Origin: Metaruminococcus_A sp964607135 | GTDB lineage: Bacteria; Bacillota; Clostridia; Oscillospirales; Ruminococcaceae | Length of the DNA stretch: 64,000 nucleotides | Assembly: GCA_964607135.1 (NCBI GenBank) | Contig: CAZSIV010000004.1 | Span: 1-64,000 of the forward strand | Direction: 5' to 3' | In this document: positions 33,512 to 42,264 of the stretch, piece by piece | How the letters are laid out: the number at the start of each line of letters is the position of its first letter | How positions within the stretch are numbered: position 1 is the stretch's first letter | The notes under the pieces: model-generated | Database searches by the model: none | What the model saw: only the letters and a program-made list of their open reading frames with translations | Told to the model about the DNA's origin: nothing | Made by a program: the position numbers and the translations under genes

Positions 33512-34519
33512 ATGATAGGATTTACCAGTGTGCTCACAGCGGTGATTGCATTTACAGCGGCTGCTGTGCTCGGTTTTTACCTGATACCCTTTCTCCGCAA
33601 GGTGAAATACGGTCAGACCATTAACGATGTGGGACCGACCTGGCATGCTAAAAAACAGGGAACGCCGACCATGGGCGGTATCATGATGGCCGTCGGTGTG
33701 GTTTTGGCGGCGCTGGTCGGCTTTTTGATCCTCTGGTTTCAAAAACCGGATGCATCCGCTTATGACTCCATTCAGATCGGCCGCTTTTTTGCCGGGCTGT
33801 TCATGGCGCTCGCCTTTGGCTTTGTCGGGTTTGTCGACGACTATATCAAGGTGGTCAAAAAGAGAAACCTCGGCCTGAAGGCCCGCCAGAAGCTGGTCAT
33901 GCAGTTTTTGATCGCCGCCGCCTATATCGTCACCCTTTATCTCTGCGGGGATCGTTCTACCATTGTGGTCTTTCCATTGCTCGGCCAGTTTGACTTCGGG
34001 CTGTTCTATTATCCGCTGATCGTCGTTGGAATCGTCGGCTTTGTCAACGCGGTCAACCTGACCGACGGGATCGACGGCCTTGCCGCTTCGGTCACCTTTG
34101 TGGCGGCTATCGTCTATATGGTTCTTGCAGCGGTTCTCCGCTTCGATACGATCACCGTGCTTTCCACTGCGCTTGCCGGAGCCTGTCTGGGTTTTCTGAC
34201 CTGGAATTTCTATCCTGCAAAGGTCTTTATGGGTGACCTTGGGTCGATGTTCCTCGGGGGAATGGTTGTAGCGCTCGGGATGGGAATCGGCCTTCCGATT
34301 CTTTTAATCCCTGTCGGCATCATATATATTTGTGAAGAGCTTTCGGTCGTTATCCAAGTCGCCAGTTTCAAGCTCACCGGGAAGCGGGTTTTTAAAATGA
34401 GCCCGATCCACCATCACTTTGAAATGTCCGGCTGGAGCGAAGTGAAGATCGTTCTGGTGTTTTCTCTGACAGCGCTTTTGTTTGGGGCGTTTGCCGTTTT
34501 TCTGGCGTTTCAGATTTAA
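33512..34519 (+). CDS. mraY: Phospho-N-acetylmuramoyl-pentapeptide-transferase
   Basis: A 335-residue, ten-helix membrane enzyme that makes lipid I from UDP-MurNAc-pentapeptide and undecaprenyl phosphate. KKQGTPTMGGIM, the catalytic acidic cluster NAVNLTDGIDGLAA (Asp185 in the loop), FMGDLGSMFLGG and the His triplet in PIHHHFEMSGW (300-302) are all present. GGAGCG-type ribosome binding site. ftsW follows directly; in most clusters murD lies between these two, and it is missing here. Confidence 0.96.
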   Translation: MIGFTSVLTAVIAFTAAAVLGFYLIPFLRKVKYGQTINDVGPTWHAKKQGTPTMGGIMMAVGVVLAALVGFLILWFQKPDASAYDSIQIGRFFAGLFMALAFGFVGFVDDYIKVVKKRNLGLKARQKLVMQFLIAAAYIVTLYLCGDRSTIVVFPLLGQFDFGLFYYPLIVVGIVGFVNAVNLTDGIDGLAASVTFVAAIVYMVLAAVLRFDTITVLSTALAGACLGFLTWNFYPAKVFMGDLGSMFLGGMVVALGMGIGLPILLIPVGIIYICEELSVVIQVASFKLTGKRVFKMSPIHHHFEMSGWSEVKIVLVFSLTALLFGAFAVFLAFQI

Positions 34520-34543
34520 TCTAATTTTTGGAGGGGTCTGTTT

Positions 34544-35671
34544 GTGGCAAAAAAAATAAAAGGAAAAACGGCGCGGATGCCGCACATGGATGCAACCTTC
34601 CTGATTATCGTCCTGATGCTCCTCACCTTCGGCTTAATCATGCTTTTCTCCGCGAGCTATGCCTACGCTCTTTACCAGTATGGGAGCAGTTTTCATTACA
34701 TCCAGAGACAGGCGCTCTTTGCCGCTGCGGGCGTGGTGGGGATGCTCTTTATCTCCTGCATCGACTACCACGTTCTTCAAAAGTTCGTCTTCTGGATTTT
34801 TGCGGGAGGCATTGGCCTTTTGATTCTCGTTTTCGCTTTTCCTCCGGTTAAGGGCGCGCGCCGGTGGATCAACCTTGGCTTTTTTTCTTTCCAGCCCTCT
34901 GAGATTATGAAATTCGCCCTGATCCTCCTGTTTGCCTATCTCATCTCGATCAACTATGAAAAGATGGGGACGTTCCGGTACGGGATTCTCCCCTTTATCA
35001 TCCCGCTCGGCCTTGTCTGCGGGCTGATGTTCTTTGAACCGCATATTTCCGGCATTGCCCTGATGATTTCGATCGCCTTGGTCATGATGTTTGTCGGCGG
35101 CGTCAAATACCGCTACTATATTGGGATTCTTGTGCTGGCGGTCGCGGGGGTGCTGCTCATCATCACGTTCGGCGGGATCGAGTATGTCGAGGCCCGCCTC
35201 AAAAGCTGGCTCGACCCCTTTTCCGACCCGCAGGGGGACACCTTCCAGACGGTGCAGTCTCTTCTCGCCATCGGGTCGGGCGGATTTACCGGGCTGGGGC
35301 TTGGAAACTCCCGGCAAAAGTACCTTTATCTGCCGGAGCCTCAGAACGACTTTATCTTTTCGATCGTCTGTGAGGAGCTCGGTTTTATCGGCGCGATGGC
35401 GGTCATCATCCTGTTTATCCTGTTCGTAGTCCGCGGCTTCATCATCGCATCCCGCGCGCCGGATAAATTCGGCGCGATGCTGGCGGTCGGGCTGACGGTG
35501 CAGATCGGGATTCAGGCGGTTCTCAACATCGCCGTTGTCACAAACGCGGTTCCGAACACGGGAATCAGCCTGCCGTTTTTCAGTTACGGCGGCACGGCTT
35601 TGATGATGCAGCTTTTCCAGATGGGGATTGTGCTCAGCGTCTCCAGGCGTTCGGCGATTATGAAGCAGTGA
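34544..35671 (+). CDS. ftsW: Peptidoglycan glycosyltransferase FtsW (SEDS family)
   Basis: A 375-residue polytopic SEDS protein with about ten membrane helices that polymerises lipid II together with the class B PBP. GARRWINLGFFSFQPSE carries the Arg/Trp and Gln-Pro-Ser-Glu motifs; FEPHISGIALM, LGLGNSRQKYLYLPEPQNDFIF and SLPFFSYGG are diagnostic of FtsW/RodA/SpoVE. The start is GTG with TTGGAGGGG upstream. Its place between mraY and murG supports FtsW, though SpoVE cannot be excluded by sequence alone. Confidence 0.93.
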   Translation: MAKKIKGKTARMPHMDATFLIIVLMLLTFGLIMLFSASYAYALYQYGSSFHYIQRQALFAAAGVVGMLFISCIDYHVLQKFVFWIFAGGIGLLILVFAFPPVKGARRWINLGFFSFQPSEIMKFALILLFAYLISINYEKMGTFRYGILPFIIPLGLVCGLMFFEPHISGIALMISIALVMMFVGGVKYRYYIGILVLAVAGVLLIITFGGIEYVEARLKSWLDPFSDPQGDTFQTVQSLLAIGSGGFTGLGLGNSRQKYLYLPEPQNDFIFSIVCEELGFIGAMAVIILFILFVVRGFIIASRAPDKFGAMLAVGLTVQIGIQAVLNIAVVTNAVPNTGISLPFFSYGGTALMMQLFQMGIVLSVSRRSAIMKQ

Positions 35672-35737
35672 GGCTCTTTTTTAAAAGGGCAGGAGCTTTG
35701 AAAAGACAATCAGTAAAACGGAATGAAGGTGCGGGAT

Positions 35738-36859
35738 ATGAAAATTTTACTGGCGGGCGGCGGCACAGCGGGGCATATCAACCCAGCCCTTGCCATTGCG
35801 GCCTGTATCAAACGCCATGAACCCGGGGCGGAAATCCTCTTTGCCGGGACGCCGGACGGGATGGAGGCGAGGCTCGTCAAAAATGCCGGTTACGATTTTA
35901 CCCCGATCCAGGTCAAGGGTTTTTGGCGGGGATTCGCACCGGAGGATATCAAGCACAACCTCAAGACCGTCCAGTACATGCTGACCTCTCCCGGAACAGC
36001 GAAAAAAATCCTGAATGGATTTCAGCCGGATGTCGTGATCGGGACAGGAGGCTATGTCAGCGGCCCGGTTCTCTTTATGGCCCGGAAGCTGGGCTATAAA
36101 ACCCTGATCCACGAACAGAACGCCTTTCCGGGTGTCACAACCAAAACCCTTGCTAAAAAGGCGGATGTCGTCTGCCTTGCGGTAGAGGAGGCGAAAAAGC
36201 TCCTCAAGGTTTCTGGAAAAACGGTGATTACCGGCAATCCGGTGCGGGAAAGCATCATCTATAAATCGAAGGCGGAGGCGCGGCGCGAGCTGGGGATGGA
36301 CGACAAGGTCTGCATCCTTTCCTTCGGCGGGAGTCTGGGCGCCATCACCATCAACCGGATCGCCGCCGATTTGATGGAGTGGCATAAAGACACCGATGCC
36401 GTCAACCATATCCACGGCTATGGACAGCTGGGGGCCGAGGTTTTCCCGAAGATGCTCAAAGACCGCGGCGTCGACCTGTCGGTCTGCCCGCGGATCGACG
36501 CGAGGCAGTATATCGACGATATGGACACCTGTCTTGCTGCGGCGGATTTAGTCATCTGCCGCTCCGGCGCCATCACCCTGAGCGAGCTGGAGGTGGCGGG
36601 AAAGGCATCGGTGCTGATCCCTTGCCCGACCGTCAGTGAAAATCATCAGTACCACAACGCGATGGTGCTTCAAAACCACAATGCGGCGGTTGTGATCGAA
36701 GAAAAGAATTACGATAAAAAAGAGTTTATCTCGATTGTGAAAGACCTCTGTATGAACCCGGAGAAGCTTTCAGAGCTTTCCCGGAACGCATCTGCTCTCG
36801 CGGTATTCGACACTGCCGACCGCATCTACCGCGAGGTTCGCACCCTGGCCGGCGGTTAA
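35738..36859 (+). CDS. murG: UDP-GlcNAc--lipid I N-acetylglucosaminyltransferase
   Basis: A 373-residue GT-B enzyme that converts lipid I to lipid II at the inner face of the membrane. GGGTAGHINPALAIA is the first glycine loop, GTGGYVSGPV the second, and HEQNAFPG and ICRSGAITLSELE are typical MurG motifs. The ATG at 35738 has AAGGTG eight bases upstream; another ATG five codons earlier overlaps that site. Confidence 0.95.
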   Translation: MKILLAGGGTAGHINPALAIAACIKRHEPGAEILFAGTPDGMEARLVKNAGYDFTPIQVKGFWRGFAPEDIKHNLKTVQYMLTSPGTAKKILNGFQPDVVIGTGGYVSGPVLFMARKLGYKTLIHEQNAFPGVTTKTLAKKADVVCLAVEEAKKLLKVSGKTVITGNPVRESIIYKSKAEARRELGMDDKVCILSFGGSLGAITINRIAADLMEWHKDTDAVNHIHGYGQLGAEVFPKMLKDRGVDLSVCPRIDARQYIDDMDTCLAAADLVICRSGAITLSELEVAGKASVLIPCPTVSENHQYHNAMVLQNHNAAVVIEEKNYDKKEFISIVKDLCMNPEKLSELSRNASALAVFDTADRIYREVRTLAGG

Positions 36860-36963
36860 AGGTCCCTGTTTTTCACCAAACGCCCTCTCCCGGCATAGTA
36901 TACTCCGTAAGGCCTCCTTCAGGTTTTACAGAGCCTGTGCAATAGGCAAGGGAGGGTGTTTCA

Positions 36964-38223
36964 ATGGAAAAATTGACGGTTACAGGCGGTGTGCCCCTTG
37001 TAGGAGAGCTGGCGGTGCAGGGGGCGAAAAACAGTTCTTTGCCGCTTCTGGCCGCAGCTATGCTGGTAAAAGGAAAAACGGTTTTACATAATTGTCCCGA
37101 TTTGACCGACGTAGATGCAGCCTGTAAAATTTTGAGTTATCTCGGCTGCCGCATCCGCAGAGAAGACAGCACGGTTGAGATCGATGCTTCTCAGATCGAC
37201 CGGTACGATGTGCCGGATGATCTGATGCGGGAGATGCGCTCTTCTATCGTTTTTCTCGGAGCCATTGCTGCCAGAATGAACGCCGCTCAGATGTCGTTTC
37301 CGGGCGGATGCGAGCTCGGACCCAGGCCGATCGACCTTCACTTGATGGGGCTGCGGCAGCTCGGCCTTCGAATCAAAGAGGGTTATGGGCTGTTGGACTG
37401 CGAGCTGCGCAGCAAACGTTTTGTCGGCAGCCGCATCTCTTTTTCTTTCCCGAGCGTCGGAGCGACGGAGAATATCATAATTGCGGCCGCGACCGCTTTG
37501 GGACGTACGGTGATCACCAACGCCGCACAGGAGCCGGAGATCGTCGCTCTGGCAGAATTTCTAAACCAGTGCGGCGCCCAGATTTACGGCGCCGGCGAGA
37601 GCACGATCGTGATAGAAGGCGTGCCGGTGCTCTCTGAAACCGAGTTTCGGGTGATCCCCGACCGGATTGTCGCGGTTACCTATCTCTGCGCGGCGGCGGC
37701 AACCGGCGGCGAAGTTCTGCTGACCGATGTTTTAACCGATCAGCTCGACAGCGTCTTCCCGGTTTTTGACCAGATGGGCTGTAAACTCAGGATAACCGAC
37801 CGGTCTGTTTACTTAAAAGCGCCGCTGCGCCTGAAAGCGGTCAAACCAATCCGGACGATGCCTTATCCCGGGTTTCCGACCGACGCACAGGCCCCCGTTA
37901 TGACGGTGACGGCGCTGGCATCCGGCACCTCAATGTTTGTCGAAAACGTTTTTGAAAACCGTTACAAGCACGTCGGCGAACTGGTTCGGATGGGAGCGAA
38001 CATCAAGGTAGAGGGCAAGGTTGCGGTGGTAGAAGGCGTGAGCTCGCTTTATGGGGCCAGCGTGGAATCGACCGACCTGCGCGGCGGGGCCGCTCTCGTC
38101 GTCGCCGGGCTCGCAGCGGCGGGTACCACGACGATCGGCAATCTATATCACATTGACCGCGGCTATGAGAAGATTGAACAAAATCTCGCCGGCCTTGGCG
38201 GGAGAATCCACAGAGAGGCATAA
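36964..38223 (+). CDS. murA: UDP-N-acetylglucosamine 1-carboxyvinyltransferase
   Basis: A 419-residue enolpyruvyl transferase, first step of muropeptide synthesis. GAKNSSLPLLAA contains the active-site Lys22-Asn, and SFPGGCELGPRP places Cys116 in the loop attacked by fosfomycin, so the enzyme should be fosfomycin-sensitive. RTMPYPGFPTDAQAP is the C-terminal family motif. GGGAGGGTG lies upstream. The 104-base gap after murG contains a GCCT/AGGC hairpin but no clear terminator, so it probably belongs to the same transcript. Confidence 0.95.
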   Translation: MEKLTVTGGVPLVGELAVQGAKNSSLPLLAAAMLVKGKTVLHNCPDLTDVDAACKILSYLGCRIRREDSTVEIDASQIDRYDVPDDLMREMRSSIVFLGAIAARMNAAQMSFPGGCELGPRPIDLHLMGLRQLGLRIKEGYGLLDCELRSKRFVGSRISFSFPSVGATENIIIAAATALGRTVITNAAQEPEIVALAEFLNQCGAQIYGAGESTIVIEGVPVLSETEFRVIPDRIVAVTYLCAAAATGGEVLLTDVLTDQLDSVFPVFDQMGCKLRITDRSVYLKAPLRLKAVKPIRTMPYPGFPTDAQAPVMTVTALASGTSMFVENVFENRYKHVGELVRMGANIKVEGKVAVVEGVSSLYGASVESTDLRGGAALVVAGLAAAGTTTIGNLYHIDRGYEKIEQNLAGLGGRIHREA

Positions 38224-38234
38224 AAGAAATACCG

Positions 38235-39320
38235 ATGAACGAAGTGAAAAAAGCAAGGCAGCAGCTGGATATGAGAAACGGAATCCAGCCTGCCGGGACG
38301 CAAAAAAAGAAAAAAAGACAGCCGTCCAAGGGATCGGCCAGGGCGAAAAGCGCCTCGCCGCGTCCTGCCGCAGCAAAACGCCCCTCTGCCGCCGGGAAAT
38401 CAAATCCTGTAGGACGGCGTCCGTACGGGGAACAGGCGGCTTTTCCCACCCAGGACCGGCAGCGGACCCGTCAGGCCGTCACGGTAAAGCAGAAGAAAAG
38501 GAGAAAAAGAAATCACACCCTTTACTATATGATCCTCGCCCTTTTTATCATCGTTGCGGGCGTGATCCTTTCCCTGACGGTTTTTTTCAATATCGATGCA
38601 ATCGAAGTGGAAGGGAGTTCGAGGTATACGGCAGAGGAGATCGAAGCGATGTCCGGCCTGCGCCTCGGAGACAATCTTTTCCGGATCAGCACAGGGGATG
38701 CGTCTGACCGGATCATCAATGCCTTTGCGTACGTCGACCAGGTTGAAATCAAGCGTTCGTTCCCCAACAAGCTGATTATAACGGTTGCCGAAGCAGAGCC
38801 GGTTATGAGCATTTCCGGCAGCGGCGGATATTATCTGGTGAGCGCCGCGGGGAGGATCCTTGACTCCGGCCTTTCAGAACCGGGGGAGAACACCTTTACC
38901 GTAACCGGCGTCGATCTGCAGGGATATCAGAACGGGGAGTTCATCCATTCGGATTCCGGCCAGGAAATCGAGACGCTGGAGACTATCAACAGCGTCTGCA
39001 CCGATCTGGGGCTTACAAACCTGACGAGGATCGACTTGAGGAGCGTGGTCGATATCAGAATTTATGTGGAAGACCGGTTCCGGATCGATATCGGCAGCGT
39101 GGGCAATCTGCAATATAAGCTCACCTTTGCGAAAGAGGTGATAGATGGACGGCTGGACGGCGACGATCAAGGCGTTATCGATGCGAAGCAGTCGGGGAGC
39201 ATCTATTTTCGTCCGGAGGAAAACCTGTCAAATTCTTCCTCTCCTGCCTCGGAGCCTTCCCAGAGCGGCGGATCCGATCCTGCTTCAGCGCCCAATTCTT
39301 CCCAAAGCAGCGCATCCTGA
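38235..39320 (+). CDS. ftsQ: FtsQ/DivIB-type cell division protein
   Basis: A 361-residue bitopic protein. The first 95 residues are very rich in Lys, Arg, Gln and Pro (KKKKRQ, KQKKRRKRNH), longer than in most FtsQ proteins. One membrane helix lies at about 97-118, then a POTRA domain (NIDAIEVEGSSRYTAEEIE) and the FtsQ beta domain (SFPNKLIITVAEAEPV, IDIGSVGNLQYKL). The tail (about 330-361) is a Ser/Pro-rich linker. FtsQ/DivIB stabilises FtsL and FtsB/DivIC at the septum. The ribosome binding site is poor and the start lies 11 bases after murA, suggesting coupling. Confidence 0.88.
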   Translation: MNEVKKARQQLDMRNGIQPAGTQKKKKRQPSKGSARAKSASPRPAAAKRPSAAGKSNPVGRRPYGEQAAFPTQDRQRTRQAVTVKQKKRRKRNHTLYYMILALFIIVAGVILSLTVFFNIDAIEVEGSSRYTAEEIEAMSGLRLGDNLFRISTGDASDRIINAFAYVDQVEIKRSFPNKLIITVAEAEPVMSISGSGGYYLVSAAGRILDSGLSEPGENTFTVTGVDLQGYQNGEFIHSDSGQEIETLETINSVCTDLGLTNLTRIDLRSVVDIRIYVEDRFRIDIGSVGNLQYKLTFAKEVIDGRLDGDDQGVIDAKQSGSIYFRPEENLSNSSSPASEPSQSGGSDPASAPNSSQSSAS

Positions 39321-39529
39321 CAGCCTTTTTGATCCGCTTCAAGCGGTGAAGAGAAAGCTGAACGAAAGCGCTAAAAAAGTATCTAAAGGGCTTGAAAAGC
39401 TGTGCGGTTATGTGATAAGATATTATTTATGAAGTGAATGGAATAACTTTCGTTGTGATAGATGGGTACTCTTGAAATCGGATCCGCGGAAATGGCTGTG
39501 AGGATCTCTCGAATTGGAGGAACGTTAAA

Positions 39530-40609
39530 GTGAATTTTGTGTTGGATAATGACGCGGAAAAAGCGGTAAACATTAAGGTAATCGGCGTCGGCGGCGGTGG
39601 TGGAAACGCTGTGAACCGCATGATTGCCGCGGGGATGGAAAGCGTTGAATTTATTACCATCAATACGGACAAGCAGGTGCTTTTCCATTCCAAGGCGGTC
39701 AATAAAATCCAGATTGGAGAAAAGCTGACGAAAGGCCGCGGAGCCGGAGGAGACCCGGAGCGCGGGCAGCGTGCCGCAGAGGAGAGTCGCGAGGAGATCG
39801 AAGCGGCGTTGAAGGGGACGCAGATGGTCTTCATCACCGCGGGGATGGGCGGCGGCACCGGTACTGGAGCAGCCCCTGTCATTGCGGAGATTGCCCGTGA
39901 GCTCGGCATTCTGACCGTCGGGATCGTGACAAAGCCCTTCGCGTTTGAAGGTCCGCGCCGGATGGCGCAGGCGGAGTCCGGTGTTGCGGCCCTCAGCCGT
40001 CAGGTGGATTCCCTGGTCGTCATTCCGAACGAGCGGTTGAAGCTGATTCCCGATACGAAAATCACCCTGGCCAATGCCTTTCTGGCGGCCGATGACGTTC
40101 TGCGGCAGGGTGTTCAGAGCATTTCCGACCTGATCAATGTTCCCGGACTTGTCAATCTCGACTTTGCGGATGTCACAACGATTATGAGCAATGCAGGCTA
40201 TGCTCATATGGGCGTTGGACGTGCGCAGGGAAAAGACAAGGCGGAGGCCGCAGCTACGATGGCGATCTCCAGTCCTTTGCTTGAAACCTCGATCAACGGT
40301 GCGCGTGGGGTCATTATCAATATTACGGCATCCAACGACATCGGCCTAGACGAGGTCGACCTTGCTTCATCTATGATTGCGAAGGCCGCCCACCCGGATG
40401 CGAATATTATCTGGGGTGCCGCTTTTGACGAAAGCTATGAGGACGAGATGAAGATCACGGTTATTGCGACTGGATTTGAGAGCGCCCGTCGGCCGGATGC
40501 AGCGGCTGATATTTCCTCCGTCTCAGACAATGCGGTCAGCGAGAGAACAGCGGCCGAGGATGACAAGTATTTTGACGATATTATGACGCTGCTGAACAGG
40601 CGGAAGTAA
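39530..40609 (+). CDS. ftsZ: Cell division protein FtsZ
   Basis: A 359-residue tubulin-like GTPase forming the Z ring. IGVGGGGGNAVNRM, INTDKQVL, the tubulin signature GGGTGTG (108-114) and VIPNERLKL are present. The linker after residue about 320 is short, and the C-terminal peptide reads DDIMTLLNRRK, the site that binds FtsA or SepF-type anchors. The start is GTG with TTGGAGG nine bases upstream. A 209-base gap separates it from ftsQ, and TTGAAA (39392-39397) with TAAGAT (39416-39421) may give it its own promoter. Confidence 0.96.
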   Translation: MNFVLDNDAEKAVNIKVIGVGGGGGNAVNRMIAAGMESVEFITINTDKQVLFHSKAVNKIQIGEKLTKGRGAGGDPERGQRAAEESREEIEAALKGTQMVFITAGMGGGTGTGAAPVIAEIARELGILTVGIVTKPFAFEGPRRMAQAESGVAALSRQVDSLVVIPNERLKLIPDTKITLANAFLAADDVLRQGVQSISDLINVPGLVNLDFADVTTIMSNAGYAHMGVGRAQGKDKAEAAATMAISSPLLETSINGARGVIINITASNDIGLDEVDLASSMIAKAAHPDANIIWGAAFDESYEDEMKITVIATGFESARRPDAAADISSVSDNAVSERTAAEDDKYFDDIMTLLNRRK

Positions 40610-40621
40610 CTGCGAAAGATG

Positions 40622-40652
40622 AAAAAACGGGACATTTTATGTCCCGTTTTTT
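40622..40652 (+). terminator. Bidirectional terminator after ftsZ
   Basis: AAAAACGGGACAT and ATGTCCCGTTTTTT arms around a three-base loop; works for ftsZ and for the convergent nitroreductase gene. Confidence 0.85.
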
Positions 40653-40748
40653 ACGTGAAAGCAAAATTGTTTTTACCTGTTCGACGATAGAAAATAACGA
40701 ATTTTAAAAAAGCAGCCGCCTTTTAAAACTAAAACACGAGGAGAATTT

Positions 40749-41339
40749 TCAATCCCGCCATTCCACCGCTTCGTCTATTTCTTTCCGGGACCGGGCGGAC
40801 GGCGCTTCTGCGGGAAATCCCAGAGCCAGCGCGGCGAAAGGTTCCCCTTCTCCGTTCAGCCAGCCGCACAGCTCCTGATGGGAGAAATAGGTGTCGCAGA
40901 TCCAAAGGCTCCCAAGGCCCAGCGCCGTGGCCTGAAGCGACATATTTTCAATTGCCGCGCCGATGGACTGCGCATTGCAGATTTCGTAAACCCGTTCCTC
41001 CGGGGAAAGGGAGCGGTGCAGGCCGGAACCCAGAAGGTTGACAATTAAAATGATAACGGGCGCTTTTTCCATGATCCGAAAGGTCTGCTCTGCGCCGGTC
41101 AGATATCGGCCGCTTTCCGGCAGGATGGGCGTCTCCCGTTCTCTGGATAATCCCTTGTTCAGAACGGATAGCATTTCATCCTTTGCGTTGCCCGAAACGA
41201 CGAGGAATTTCCAGGGCTGCCGGTTCTTGGACGATGGGGCGAGAAGCCCTGCGCGCAGAATCTCTTCAATCATTGCTTTGGGAACGGGGGAGTTCTTAAA
41301 TTTTCTGATGCTGCGCCGTGCCGATATTTCTTTTAACAT
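40749..41339 (-). CDS. Nitroreductase-family flavoprotein
   Basis: A 196-residue FMN enzyme. RRSIRKFKNSPVPKAMIEEILRAG and APSSKNRQPWKFLVV give the N-terminal FMN phosphate and ring contacts; GAAIENMSLQATALGLGSLWI and the final LALGFPAEAP complete the fold. Members reduce nitro groups, quinones or act as dehydrogenases on NAD(P)H. The ATG at 41339 has AGAGGA seven bases upstream; a longer open frame to 41447 has no such site. Confidence 0.88.
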   Translation of the reverse strand: MLKEISARRSIRKFKNSPVPKAMIEEILRAGLLAPSSKNRQPWKFLVVSGNAKDEMLSVLNKGLSRERETPILPESGRYLTGAEQTFRIMEKAPVIILIVNLLGSGLHRSLSPEERVYEICNAQSIGAAIENMSLQATALGLGSLWICDTYFSHQELCGWLNGEGEPFAALALGFPAEAPSARSRKEIDEAVEWRD

Positions 41340-41481
41340 ACCGATTCCTCTTTTCTGACTGACGGTCAAAAGGCGACTGCTTTTAGCTGCGGCGATTTTC
41401 TGCCGTATCGTGCAGATGGAAGATAAAGCGGGGCTGCAAACGGTCATATTTGTCGTTTTAAGGCTCGCTTAGCCGAAAAAA

Positions 41482-41961
41482 TTACTTCCCATTCAGCGCT
41501 TTCTCCAGGGCTTGAACTGTTTTTTCGTTGTCTTCAGTCATGATGAGAAAACAATAATCGCCGCATTCTTTGATTTCGGCGTTTTGGGCGATCCGGCATT
41601 GATCGGGAAGGTAACCGTCAAAGGCGGTGATCGTGCTCTCCTTGACTTTTTCAAGGGCGTCCCGAAGATCATCGGCTTTTCCTTCCGCCGGACGGAAGCC
41701 GGCCAAAAGGGTACAGCGGCTGGATTTAAAAGATGCGTATACGCTTGATTCGGTGTATAGCGCAGTGTTGATCCCAAGCTTCTCCGCTGTCTGCTGTTCG
41801 TCGAATTCCGACAGCCAGCCTTCCCCATAGGGATCGAGGACTTGGGAATAAATCTGAGCGACTGCGGTTTTTAAAGGGACCTCCGGCGCTGATTCGCTGC
41901 ATCCTGACAGCAGAAACACAAAAAGCGGTAAAATAACGGATAGAAACGGGCCCTTTTTCAT
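41482..41961 (-). CDS. DUF4358-type lipoprotein
   Basis: A 159-residue lipoprotein with a KK-hydrophobic signal and lipobox LSGC. The body (KTAVAQIYSQVLDPYG, TALYTESSVYASF, RCTLLAGFRPAEGKADDLRDALEKVKE, GDYCFLIMTED) matches my memory of DUF4358, a clostridial extracytoplasmic family without assigned function. AGGAGG precedes the ATG. It lies 142 bases upstream of the nitroreductase gene on the same strand, perhaps in one transcript. Confidence 0.72.
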   Translation of the reverse strand: MKKGPFLSVILPLFVFLLSGCSESAPEVPLKTAVAQIYSQVLDPYGEGWLSEFDEQQTAEKLGINTALYTESSVYASFKSSRCTLLAGFRPAEGKADDLRDALEKVKESTITAFDGYLPDQCRIAQNAEIKECGDYCFLIMTEDNEKTVQALEKALNGK

Positions 41962-42179
41962 GAGAAGCCTCCTGACATGAGTTGTTCCGCCCTTAGTGTA
42001 TCATATCGTCAATCCGGATTCAATGGTTTAGGTTTTGAATTAGAGAGCAAAATGGTTTTAAAGACGATTGATCCCTTTAGGGAGTCCTTTCCCGGAAACA
42101 AATTCATCAGATATTCGCTTGAAAAAGCACAAAATTTAGGAGGCTTCTACAATTCACATCAAAAGCGCACGGAAAAGGA

Positions 42180-42208
42180 TTGACTAATTTTTTTATAAAA
42201 AATATAAT
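42180..42208 (+). promoter_or_regulatory. serC-serA promoter
   Basis: TTGACT (42180-42185) and TATAAT (42203-42208), spacer 17 bases; the leader is about 50 bases. The remaining bases back to 41962 hold nothing I can assign. Confidence 0.78.
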
Positions 42209-42264
42209 AGAAGGTAATGTTTTCATTATTTTACGAGTGAAGAATTTTTGGAGGGTATTGAACA

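Noticed and set aside
41977..42183. 68-codon open frame before serC
   Set aside because: No ribosome binding site and it runs into the serC -35 box.
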